A stretch of 10,354 nucleotides of DNA from an uncultured Caulobacteraceae bacterium (GTDB lineage: Bacteria > Pseudomonadota > Alphaproteobacteria > Caulobacterales > Caulobacteraceae): the NCBI GenBank assembly GCA_946482375.1, contig CAMLRH010000067.1:1-10354 (forward strand), read 5' to 3'. The position numbers and the translations under genes are program-made. Positions 1 to 6,455 of the stretch are shown here, in pieces (the first letter of the stretch is position 1; each line of letters starts with the position of its first letter). The notes under the pieces are model-generated. The model was not told the origin of the DNA. It did not search any database and saw only the letters and a list, made by a program, of their open reading frames with translations.

Positions 1-818
1 CGGGCGCGGTGCTGCAGAACCTGCCGGGCGGCAACCCCAACAACGTCGACCTGCGTGACGGCTTCATGATCGATGGCCGACCGCAGGTGCTGGTCGCCGC
101 CAGCGACCGCAGCCCCGAGCGCTTCGGCATGCCGCTCTATATAATGGACCCGGCGACGCTGCAGACGCGCCTATGGGGCGTGGTGCCCGTCGATCTGGTC
201 GAGCCCTACGGCCTTTGCCTTGGCAAGCGGGGCGATGACTTCATCGCCAGCATCAACGGCACCGACGGCCAGGTCCGCAACATCCGCATCAGCGTCGGCG
301 CCGACGGCAAACCCGCCGCGGTCGAGGAAAAGCGCTTCGCTCTCTCCAGCCAGACCGAGGGCTGCGTCATCGATGACGAGACCGGCGACCTCTACATCGG
401 CGAGGAAGCCAAGGGCGTCTGGCGCTTCTCGGTCGATCCGGCCAACACCGCCCGCACCCAGCTCGCCACCGCGCCCAGCGCCGCGCTGGCCCCCGACGTC
501 GAGGGCGTCACCCTGCTGAACGAGGGCGGCAAGAAGTGGCTGATCGTCTCCAGCCAGGGCGACTCCGCCTTCGCCGTCTGGCGCGTCGACGGTGAGGTCG
601 CCTACCGCGGCCGCTTCTCGGTCGTGCCGGCGAACGGCGCCGACGCCGTCACCGGCACCGACGGCGTCGCCGCCATGGCCGGCCCCGTCGGCCGCTTCAG
701 CGAAGGCCTCGTCATGATGCAGGACGACGTCGACGAAATCCCCGGCGCCGTCGGCGAACGCCAGAACTTCAAGCTCGTCGACTGGAAGGACGTGAAAGCG
801 GCGTTGAAGCTTGAATAG
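1..818 (+). CDS. 3-phytase, beta-propeller type (5' end missing)
   Basis: Open from the left edge (first complete codon at base 3) to TAG at 816-818, so only the C-terminal 271 or so residues are visible. The GTG at base 9 is not a credible start, since the frame is open before it. The protein resembles beta-propeller phytases (family knowledge), which hydrolyse phytate (inositol hexakisphosphate) with calcium, usually as secreted or periplasmic enzymes. Visible signatures are a segment reading GCVIDDETGDLYIGEE near the middle of the fragment, SSQGDSAFAVW further on, then GRFSEGLVMMQDD and a closing QNFKLVDW. All are typical of the last blades of this fold, and the acidic residues of the first are of the calcium-binding type. 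Any signal peptide would lie outside the window. It is transcribed away from the catabolic cluster and has no operator of that regulon, so it is probably an unrelated phosphate-acquisition gene. Confidence 0.88.
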   Translation, partial: GAVLQNLPGGNPNNVDLRDGFMIDGRPQVLVAASDRSPERFGMPLYIMDPATLQTRLWGVVPVDLVEPYGLCLGKRGDDFIASINGTDGQVRNIRISVGADGKPAAVEEKRFALSSQTEGCVIDDETGDLYIGEEAKGVWRFSVDPANTARTQLATAPSAALAPDVEGVTLLNEGGKKWLIVSSQGDSAFAVWRVDGEVAYRGRFSVVPANGADAVTGTDGVAAMAGPVGRFSEGLVMMQDDVDEIPGAVGERQNFKLVDWKDVKAALKLE

Positions 819-1196
819 AGCGCGGAAGATCGGAGGACCGCCACCACTTACCGTCGTTGCCGGTCCCTCATCGGCTGCACCAAGCGGCCGTTTCCCGCCC
901 GCCGACTTGCCGGGTGTCTGTTTCGAACGATCAGCAAGCCACCCGGGTCGCAGCCTTGAAGATTTAAGTTCCCTGCTCCTCGCGGACGGCAGGGAGCGTA
1001 TCCACGGCGAAAGTCGTCGCCATCAAGGGCGCTTAGCAGTGGAAGCCCTGGTTCCAAAGCTCCGGTTTTGACGCTGTCCCTGCATAACAGTGAACTGGAG
1101 AGCGGTTCGCATTCGACTGCCTCCACCGCCACCTAGCCGCCAAGCTTGCTTCGTTGGCGCTGTGTGAGGACCTCGTCGGCTCCCGCGGCCCCGCAA
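819..1196. other. 378-base intergenic gap, no convincing gene
   Basis: Short open frames exist on both strands, but none has a ribosome binding site or a recognisable protein. The minus frame at 848-1132 ends in arginine-rich sequence and resembles no family I know. Two hairpins are present. One pairs TCCCTGC (970-976) with GCAGGGA (989-995), with an inner TCC/GGA pairing. The other pairs CGCCAA (1138-1143) with TTGGCG (1154-1159). Neither is followed by a clear T run on either strand, although the first, read on the minus strand, leads into ACTTAAATCTT. The gap separates two convergent genes (phytase on plus, hydrolase-reductase on minus), so transcription termination is the likely role. I see no tRNA, insertion sequence or regulon operator here. 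Confidence 0.5.
970..995. terminator. Possible weak hairpin terminator between convergent genes
   Basis: A perfect 7-base stem (TCCCTGC/GCAGGGA), extended by an inner TCC/GGA pairing around a TCGC tetraloop with a two-base bulge. On the minus strand it is followed by ACTTAAATCTT, a poor but slightly T-rich tail. It lies about 150 bases beyond the phytase stop and 200 beyond the hydrolase-reductase stop. It could end either transcript, but the missing T tract keeps confidence low. Confidence 0.22.
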
Positions 1197-2564
1197 TCAG
1201 CTGAAGTGCAGCCGGCGATAGCGGCCCCGGAAGAACAGCAGGGGGTCGCGGCGCGGTTCGAATACGGCCGATCTCACCCTGCCGACAATGATGGCGTGGT
1301 CTCCGGCCTCGTGGGTCGAATGGGTCTCGCACTCGAAGCTCGCCAGGGCGCCGTCAATCAGAGGGGCCCCGCTGTCTCCCGGCCGCCAGCGCACGGCATC
1401 GAACCGCTGCTCGTGCGGGCCGCTCGTAAAGGCCGCGGATGCAGGCTGCTGACCGATGTGCAGCACGTTGATGGCGAAGGAACCCGCCGCCCGGAACGTC
1501 GCCAGACTCGCCGAGCGGTTCGACAGGCAGAAGAGGACCAGCGGAGGGTCGAGCGAAACCGCGGAGAACGAGTTGACCGTGACGCCGACCGGCCCGGCGT
1601 CGGCGGCGGCCGTCACGATCGTGACGCCGGTCGCAAAGCAGCCGAGCGCATCGCGCAGCGTCCGGGCGTCGGAGCCTTCGGTGTAGAGCGCCGGCTCGCG
1701 CGGGGTGCGCCGCTCCAGAAAATCGAGGACCACGGCGTTGAAGTCGTCGCTGCAGTCGGAGGAGACGAGGTGCCCGGCGCCGGCGATCTCGACCAGTTCG
1801 GCGTCCGCCAGCAGGCCGTGCAGGCGCTCGATGGCGGCGCGGCTCACGATGCGGCTCTCCCCGCCCCTGATAAGGAGGACCGGCAGCTTGATGCGGATGG
1901 CCGCCGTCGCCAGGCGCGGGGCGACCTGTTCGGCGTTGATGCCCGAGATCGAGTCTTCGTCCCACGGCCAGTGCAGGCGCCCGTCGGGCCCGACGCTCAG
2001 ACGCCCCCGCAAGTCTTCGCCCGTCACAGGCGTCTGCCTCCGGGGCGACAGCTCCTGAACCGCGTGGGCGGCCTCTTCGAGGGAGGAAAAGCCATCCGAA
2101 TATCGGCGCATCAGGGCGCGCACGCGCTTTGCTTCCTCGCGCCGGATGTCGGGGGCCGCGTCCACCAGGATCAAGGCGCTGGCAAGGTCGGTATCGCTTT
2201 CGCCGAGCGCCGCCAGCGCCACCATGCCGCCGAGGGAGGCGCCGATGACCACGGGCCTGGTGTTCATCTGCCGCAGGACGGCGACCACGTCCTGCGCGAA
2301 GGCGTCGAGATCGTATCGCCCGTCACCGGGACGGCCGCTTTCGCCGTGGCCGCGCAGGTCCACGCAGACGGCCCAGCGACCGGCCTGGGCCAGCGCCCGG
2401 GCGGCCTCGCGATAGGCGCGCTTCGACTGTCCCGCGCCGGGAAGCAGGAGGACCGCCGGCTGGTCCTTGTCTCCCCAGCATTCACCGATCAGGGGAACAC
2501 CGCCGAAACCGTCGAACCGAATGGGCTCGCCGGCGGCCATCTCGCTTTGCAATACCATAGGCAT
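1197..2564 (-). CDS. Alpha/beta hydrolase fused to a flavin reductase
   Basis: One uninterrupted frame of 455 residues. The ATG at 2564 is preferred because GGTGAGAAG lies about 8 bases upstream; a TTG at 2606 would add 14 residues but has no such support. Residues ~15-285 are an alpha/beta hydrolase: oxyanion-region LLPGAG at 40-45, nucleophile Ser110 in GASLGG, and His265 in AGAGH. The usual acid site is odd: the strand reads IRGGESRIVS, with Arg238 where relatives often have Asp, leaving Glu236 or another acid to complete the triad. Residues ~297-452 are a flavin reductase domain of the HpaC/HsaB type (ALGCFATGVTIVT at 306-318, VNSFSAVSLDPPLVLFCLSNRS at 330-351). Such domains supply reduced FMN/FAD to a separate monooxygenase, and none is encoded in this window. 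It lies 97 bases behind the acyl-CoA dehydrogenase with its own operator between, so it is probably both regulated and transcribed with the regulon. The joint function is unknown. Confidence 0.87.
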   Translation of the reverse strand: MPMVLQSEMAAGEPIRFDGFGGVPLIGECWGDKDQPAVLLLPGAGQSKRAYREAARALAQAGRWAVCVDLRGHGESGRPGDGRYDLDAFAQDVVAVLRQMNTRPVVIGASLGGMVALAALGESDTDLASALILVDAAPDIRREEAKRVRALMRRYSDGFSSLEEAAHAVQELSPRRQTPVTGEDLRGRLSVGPDGRLHWPWDEDSISGINAEQVAPRLATAAIRIKLPVLLIRGGESRIVSRAAIERLHGLLADAELVEIAGAGHLVSSDCSDDFNAVVLDFLERRTPREPALYTEGSDARTLRDALGCFATGVTIVTAAADAGPVGVTVNSFSAVSLDPPLVLFCLSNRSASLATFRAAGSFAINVLHIGQQPASAAFTSGPHEQRFDAVRWRPGDSGAPLIDGALASFECETHSTHEAGDHAIIVGRVRSAVFEPRRDPLLFFRGRYRRLHFS

Positions 2565-2633
2565 ATTCAATGACTTCTCACCGCCTGGCGCGGCCCTCGC
2601 TGGCAAGAAGATGGCACGGATTTGAAGCGCCAG

Positions 2634-2645
2634 TCAACCAGTTGG
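2634..2645. promoter_or_regulatory. Operator A, before the hydrolase-reductase gene
   Basis: On the minus strand the site reads CCAACTGGTTGA. It sits within a larger perfect inverted repeat, GTCAACCA-GT-TGGTTGAC at 2633-2650. It lies between the stop of the acyl-CoA dehydrogenase gene and the start of the hydrolase-reductase gene, about 70 bases before that ATG. It contains the minus-strand hexamer TTGACT (2637-2632), which could serve as a -35 element, although no good -10 follows. It shares GTCAACCAACT with operator D. An 8-base perfect inverted repeat in a promoter is typical of a TetR-type binding site. Confidence 0.72.
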
Positions 2646-2661
2646 TTGACACACGACACGC

Positions 2662-3840
2662 CTAGGGTCGGGCGGGCGCCAGGGTCTTGTAGATGTTGTT
2701 GCGCTGGACGGCCGAGGAGCCGCCGATGATGGGCAGCAGCAAGGCGTCGCGCACATACCGCTCGACGTCGAAGCCCTTTACATAGCCGTAGGCGCCGAAG
2801 ATGGTCTGGCATTCCAGGGCGACGGACTTTGCGACCTCGGTGGCGAACAGCTTCGCCATCGAGGTTTCCCGGGCGCACGGCGCGTGCGCGTCGGCCAGGG
2901 CGGCGGCGTCGTAGAGCATGAGGCGGGCGGCGTGCACCTGGGTCGCCATGTCCGAAAGCTTGTGCCGGATCGACTGGTAGTTCGAGATCGGCTTTCCGAA
3001 CTGAGACCGTTGGCCGGCGTATTCCAGCGCGTCGTCGAGCGCCGCCTGGGCGACCCCTACGGCAATGGCGGCGACCTCCAGCTTCTCCACGTCGAGGCCC
3101 GAGCCGGTGATGATGGACCACCCCTGGTCCCAGGCCGCTTCGCCCCCGAAGAGGTTTTCCATCCCCACCTCGACGTCATCGAAATGCACGTCGGTCGTGG
3201 CGGCGCCCTTCATGCCCAGCGCGTCGATCGGCGTGATCGTCACACCTTTCGCGGTCGGCGGCACCAGAACGACGGAAAGGTTTCGGTGGCGCGCCTCCGG
3301 CGGGCCGCTCCGGGCAAGGGTGAAGATGTAGTCGCTGATCGCGGCGCCCGAGCAGAAGCGCTTCTGGCCGTTGACGACCAGCCTGTCCCCTCGCCGCTCC
3401 ACGGTGGTCTTCACGCTGGCGAGGTCGGCGCCGACGTCCGGCTCGGTCCAGCCGTAGGCGAAGAGCAGGTCGCCGCTGACGATCTTCGGCAGCATCTCGC
3501 TTTTCTGCTGCTCGGAGCCGCATTCGACCAGGTTCATGCCGGCGTAACAGGCGGCCATGATGTAGGGCACGGAAACGGCGAGGCTGCGGCGCGAGAGCTC
3601 CTCGATGACGAGCATGGCAGCCACGATGTCGCGGCCGACGCCGCCGTACTCCTCCGGCACGGTCAGGCCGATGACGCCCAGCTCGGCCAGCGCCTTGTGC
3701 ACCTGGCGCGGGAAGTGGTTGGCCTTGTCCCAGGCCTGGGCGTCGGCGCGGGGCATGTGACGCTCGACGAACCGGCGTAGAAGGTCGCGCAGCTCGTCCA
3801 GGTCCGTGCGGCCGGCGCGATCAATGGTCACTGCGTTCAT
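2662..3840 (-). CDS. Acyl-CoA dehydrogenase, catalytic Glu in the IVD position
   Basis: 392 residues, the normal length for the soluble acyl-CoA dehydrogenase family, which uses FAD to make a 2,3-double bond in an acyl-CoA and passes electrons to ETF. Visible landmarks are PEEYGGVG at 62-69, the flavin-contact segment YGWTEPDVGADLASVKT at 129-145, RSQFGKPISNYQSIRHKLSDM at 278-298 and FGAYGYVKGFDVERYVRD at 348-365. The usual catalytic glutamate of medium-chain enzymes (in I-Y-E-G-T) is missing: the site reads IIGGSS, with Gly373. Instead SGLDVEKLEVA carries Glu252 at the position of the catalytic base of isovaleryl-CoA dehydrogenase, so the enzyme is probably active and may prefer branched or bulky substrates. 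The ATG overlaps the stop of the upstream crotonase gene in a 4-base ATGA, implying translational coupling. The exact substrate is unknown. Confidence 0.93.
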   Translation of the reverse strand: MNAVTIDRAGRTDLDELRDLLRRFVERHMPRADAQAWDKANHFPRQVHKALAELGVIGLTVPEEYGGVGRDIVAAMLVIEELSRRSLAVSVPYIMAACYAGMNLVECGSEQQKSEMLPKIVSGDLLFAYGWTEPDVGADLASVKTTVERRGDRLVVNGQKRFCSGAAISDYIFTLARSGPPEARHRNLSVVLVPPTAKGVTITPIDALGMKGAATTDVHFDDVEVGMENLFGGEAAWDQGWSIITGSGLDVEKLEVAAIAVGVAQAALDDALEYAGQRSQFGKPISNYQSIRHKLSDMATQVHAARLMLYDAAALADAHAPCARETSMAKLFATEVAKSVALECQTIFGAYGYVKGFDVERYVRDALLLPIIGGSSAVQRNNIYKTLAPARP

Positions 3841-4625
3841 TGGCCGACAAAGTTAGGCGCGCGCTTCTCGCTGAAGGCGGTGACGGCCTCCTGGTGGTCG
3901 CGGGTCATGTTCGAGAGCGCTTCGTAGGCCAGCGTGGCGTTCATCATCGATTCCGCCAGCTGGCGCAGGGGAATGTTGACCGACATCTTGGTCCAGCGGA
4001 TCGCCTTGGTCGCGCCCGCCGCCAGCTTGTCGGCGAACGCCTTCACCGCCGCATCCAGCTCCTCACGCGCCACGACCCGGTTGATCAGGCCGAGCCGTTC
4101 GGCTTCCGCCGCCGTGAGGAGGTCGCCGGTCAGCAGGAATTCCCGGGCCTTGGCGTAGCCGATCAGCTGCGGCCAGATCAGCGCCCCGCCATCGCCGGCG
4201 ACGAAGCCGACGCTGACGTGGGGGTCGCCGATCTTCGCCGTCTCGGCCGCGAAAATGACGTCGCAGAGCAGCGCGATGGTGGCCCCCAGCCCGGTGGCGT
4301 GGCCGTTGAGCTTGGCGATGACCGGCTTCTCGCAATCGAGCAGGGAAAGCACGATCTGCTTGCCCTCACGCGCCGTCTTCTCGAACGCCGAGGGGTCGTC
4401 GATCATGTGCTGCATCCAGCCGATGTCGCCGCCGGCGCTGAACGCCCGGCCCGCGCCGGTGAGGATGATCACGTCGGAATCGGGATCGTTGGAGCAATCG
4501 ACGAACACGCGCGCCAGCTCCTCGTGCATCACCGCGTCGGTCGCGTTGAGCTTGTCGGGTCTGTTGAGGGTCACCTCGAGAACGCGGCCGTGGCGTTCGA
4601 AGGTGATGGTTTCATAGCGGTCCAA
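3837..4625 (-). CDS. Crotonase-family protein (enoyl-CoA hydratase/isomerase-like) 1
   Basis: 262 residues, full length for the crotonase superfamily. The start is TTG at 4625, supported by GGGAG eight bases upstream; no in-frame ATG occurs before residue 33. The oxyanion hole is intact: AFSAGGD at 61-67 and GHATGLG at 108-114 bind and polarise the CoA thioester carbonyl. Aligning with rat enoyl-CoA hydratase by eye, Glu144 corresponds to Thr116 and Glu164 to His136 (in GDPHVSVG), so neither hydratase glutamate is present. Asp145 in VAGDGG could act as an acid/base instead. The protein may therefore be an isomerase, a C-C hydrolase or another crotonase variant rather than a simple hydratase. 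It is third in the operon, 70 bases after the thiolase gene, and coupled to the acyl-CoA dehydrogenase gene by an ATGA overlap. Confidence 0.92.
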   Translation of the reverse strand: MDRYETITFERHGRVLEVTLNRPDKLNATDAVMHEELARVFVDCSNDPDSDVIILTGAGRAFSAGGDIGWMQHMIDDPSAFEKTAREGKQIVLSLLDCEKPVIAKLNGHATGLGATIALLCDVIFAAETAKIGDPHVSVGFVAGDGGALIWPQLIGYAKAREFLLTGDLLTAAEAERLGLINRVVAREELDAAVKAFADKLAAGATKAIRWTKMSVNIPLRQLAESMMNATLAYEALSNMTRDHQEAVTAFSEKRAPNFVGQ

Positions 4626-4695
4626 CGGCTCTACTCCCAGCGTTGACGGACAGGTATCGAGTGGCGCTTGCGCACCGGCTTTGCCGCCCGGGGCG

Positions 4696-5838
4696 CTAGG
4701 CCTTTTCGAGCACGTGCACGGCGCAGGCCGTGCCCAGGCCGACGACGTGGGACATGCCGATGCGGGCGCCTTCCACCTGCCGGGCCCCCGCTTCGCCGCG
4801 CAGGTGGGCGGTAAGCTCGCAGATGTTGGCGATGCCCGTGGCGCCCAGCGGATGGCCCTTCGACAGCAGCCCTCCAGAGACGTTTACGGGGATCCGGCCG
4901 CCCAGCGCCGTTTCGCCGGTGTCGATCATGCGCCCGGCTTCGCCGTCCTCGCACAGGCCGAGGTTTTCGTAGTGGACGAGTTCCGCGGTCGCGAAGCAGT
5001 CGTGCAGCTCCACAAGATCGACATCCTCGGGGCCCAGCCCGGCCTGGCGGTAGGCTTCGGCCGCCGCCAGCCGCGTCACGGCGTTGAAGTCGGGGGTGGC
5101 GAGGTTGCGTTCGGTGAAAGGATCGCTGGTAAGCGCTGACGCGCGCACCCGGATGGCGCGGCCCATCAAGCCGAGCCGCCTGGCCGTCTTCTCCGAGGCC
5201 AAAACCGCCGCCGCGGCGCCATCGACGTTCACCGAGCACATCAGCTTTGTATTCGGATAGGAGATCATCTCCGCGTTCATCACCACCTCGAGCGGCGTCT
5301 CCATCTGGTACATCGCCTTGGGATTGAGGGTGGAGTGGTGGTGATTTTTCACCGACACCTTGGCGAACTGCTCGAAGGTGGTGCCGTACTTGCGGCTGTG
5401 TTCCATTCCCACGTGCGCGAAGACGGAGGGGGTGGTGATCGAGCCCAGTACGCCTTCGGGGGAGATGCCCTCCTCGACATCGGCGCTGCCCAGCAGGCCC
5501 TTGCCCATCTTTTCGACGCCGACGCAGAGTACGAGGTCGTAGATGCCGGCCTTGATGGCCATCCAGCCTTCGCGGAAAGCCGTGGCGCCCGTGGCGCAGG
5601 CGTTGGCGCAGTTGACCACCGGTATTCCGGTCTGGCCGATCTCGCGCAATACCTGCTGGCCAACCATCCTGTTGGCCAGGATGTTGTTGCCGCAGTAGAG
5701 CGCCTGCATGTCGCCGATCGACAGGCCCGCGTCGTCCATCGCAAGCAGAGCGGCCTCGCCTCCCAGATCGGCGACGCTGCGATCGGGGAAACGCCCGAAC
5801 CGGATCATGTCGGCGCCAACAACAAAAACGTCCGTCAT
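4696..5838 (-). CDS. SCP-x-type thiolase (acetyl-CoA acetyltransferase-like)
   Basis: 380 residues, typical of the sterol-carrier-protein-x branch of thiolases. It should catalyse thiolytic C-C cleavage of a 3-oxoacyl-CoA, or the reverse condensation. Visible active-site elements are the nucleophile Cys81 in NACATGATAF, the HDCF motif at 279-282 that replaces NEAF in this branch, His329 in SKGHPLGATG, and Cys372 near the C terminus in GLGTACAVHV. All four are present, which argues for true thiolase chemistry. The start overlaps the stop of the DUF35 gene by four bases (ATGA), so the two are made together. This pairing is the one seen for Ltp2/ChsH2-type and related acyl-CoA C-C cleaving complexes, in which the DUF35 OB-fold protein is the partner subunit (established for steroid side-chain enzymes, inferred here). 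The substrate is unknown. Confidence 0.93.
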   Translation of the reverse strand: MTDVFVVGADMIRFGRFPDRSVADLGGEAALLAMDDAGLSIGDMQALYCGNNILANRMVGQQVLREIGQTGIPVVNCANACATGATAFREGWMAIKAGIYDLVLCVGVEKMGKGLLGSADVEEGISPEGVLGSITTPSVFAHVGMEHSRKYGTTFEQFAKVSVKNHHHSTLNPKAMYQMETPLEVVMNAEMISYPNTKLMCSVNVDGAAAAVLASEKTARRLGLMGRAIRVRASALTSDPFTERNLATPDFNAVTRLAAAEAYRQAGLGPEDVDLVELHDCFATAELVHYENLGLCEDGEAGRMIDTGETALGGRIPVNVSGGLLSKGHPLGATGIANICELTAHLRGEAGARQVEGARIGMSHVVGLGTACAVHVLEKA

Positions 5839-6281
5839 GCCCGCGTCTCCGAATTGCGTAGGGGTCTGAAGAAGTAGCTGAGGTAGCGGTCGCCGGACTT
5901 GTCGGCCTTGCCGGCGTCGGCGAAGACCACCTCCACCGGCATATCGAAGCTCAGCCTGGCGGGGTCCGGTTCGACCTCGATCAGGTTGCCCTTCAGCGCC
6001 CCGCCTCCCTCCAGCTCGACGATGGCGGATACGAACGGCACGGGCACGCCCGGGAAGCTGCGATGCACGATGGTGAAGTTATAGAGCGTGCCGCGGTCCG
6101 ATAGCTGGATCGGCGCCATCGCCCCTCGCCCACCACACTTCGCGCAGGTCTTGCGCTCGCCGACGAAGATCTCGCCGCAGGCGCCGCAACGGGAGCCCGC
6201 CAGGTATGGCGAGCCGTCGGCCTGATACTTGAGGAAGGGCACAACGGGCTTGAGGCCGGCGCCGGAACCATCCGCGGACAT
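5835..6281 (-). CDS. DUF35 zinc-ribbon/OB-fold protein, thiolase partner
   Basis: 148 residues from the ATG at 6281, chosen because AAGGAG (6290-6295, minus strand) lies eight bases upstream. A longer TTG start at 6332 would run into operator B and is rejected. The N-terminal half carries a rubredoxin-like zinc ribbon with Cys32, Cys35, Cys46 and Cys49 (CGAC and CAKCG). The C-terminal half (about 60-148) is an OB-fold of the kind that contacts acyl-CoA, with SDRGTLYNFTIVHRSFPG and PFVSAIVELEGG as typical segments. Proteins of this family form complexes with SCP-x-like thiolases, and in steroid degraders they are needed for aldolase or hydratase activity. Here the thiolase gene begins within its stop codon, so a heteromeric complex is very likely. 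It is the first gene of the minus-strand operon and directly follows operator B. Confidence 0.92.
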   Translation of the reverse strand: MSADGSGAGLKPVVPFLKYQADGSPYLAGSRCGACGEIFVGERKTCAKCGGRGAMAPIQLSDRGTLYNFTIVHRSFPGVPVPFVSAIVELEGGGALKGNLIEVEPDPARLSFDMPVEVVFADAGKADKSGDRYLSYFFRPLRNSETRA

Positions 6282-6289
6282 TTTTGAAT

Positions 6290-6295
6290 CTCCTT
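6290..6295 (-). promoter_or_regulatory. Ribosome binding site fixing the DUF35 start
   Basis: AAGGAG on the minus strand, eight bases before ATG at 6281. It is one of the two strongest Shine-Dalgarno matches in the window and decides the start of the DUF35 gene against the TTG 51 bases further upstream. Confidence 0.8.
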
Positions 6296-6332
6296 CGCGG
6301 CGCATCCTAGAACGCGCTAACCGGTCTTTCAA

Positions 6333-6349
6333 CCATCTAGTTGGTTATA
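6333..6349 (-). promoter_or_regulatory. Operator B with possible -10, before the DUF35-thiolase operon
   Basis: CCATCTAGTTGG at 6333-6344 matches the shared palindrome with one arm mismatch, inside AACCATCTAGTTGGTT (6331-6346). On the minus strand TATAAC (6349-6344) resembles a -10 element and overlaps the operator edge, so a bound repressor would block polymerase. I see no good -35 at the right distance. A weaker related element, CTAACCGGTCTT at 6317-6328, is centred 16 bases away toward the gene and could be a second site. Confidence 0.7.
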
Positions 6350-6370
6350 ACATCGCCCCTGGACGTACGC

Positions 6371-6408
6371 TGGACCTCTTGCTTTCAAAGACATATACAA
6401 CTGGTTAG
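6371..6408 (+). promoter_or_regulatory. Promoter and operator C for the divergent crotonase gene
   Basis: TGGACC (6371-6376) and TATACA (6394-6399), separated by 17 bases, each match the sigma-70 -35 and -10 consensus at four of six positions. Operator C, ACAACTGGTTAG at 6397-6408, overlaps the -10 and the expected transcription start, a classic repression position. It is the most degenerate of the six sites but shares CAACTGGTT with operator A. The centres of operators B and C are 64 bases apart, about six helical turns. Confidence 0.55.
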
Positions 6409-6455
6409 TTGATTTATGCGCCCGGCCTGTCGGCGGGCCAGACTGGGAGCGAAAC

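Noticed and set aside
848..1132. 94-residue minus-strand frame in the first gap
   Set aside because: No ribosome binding site and no similarity to a known family. I considered a transposase remnant but could find no supporting motif or flanking repeats.
1146..2573. 475-residue plus-strand open frame
   Set aside because: It is antisense to the hydrolase-reductase gene, whose two domains are clearly recognisable. The frame is rich in Arg, Gly and Ala with no family resemblance, as expected of a shadow in high-G+C DNA.
2633..2650. Inverted repeat considered as a terminator or attachment site
   Set aside because: The arms are A/T-containing with only a 2-base spacer and no T run, and the same motif recurs before five other genes, which fits an operator.
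2884..4646. Long plus-strand frames (2884-3780 and 3840-4646)
   Set aside because: They mirror the acyl-CoA dehydrogenase and crotonase 1 genes and have no recognisable motifs.
6282..6332. N-terminal extension of the DUF35 protein to the TTG at 6332
   Set aside because: The extension is basic and unlike the family, overlaps operator B, and is outcompeted by ATG at 6281 with AAGGAG at ideal spacing.
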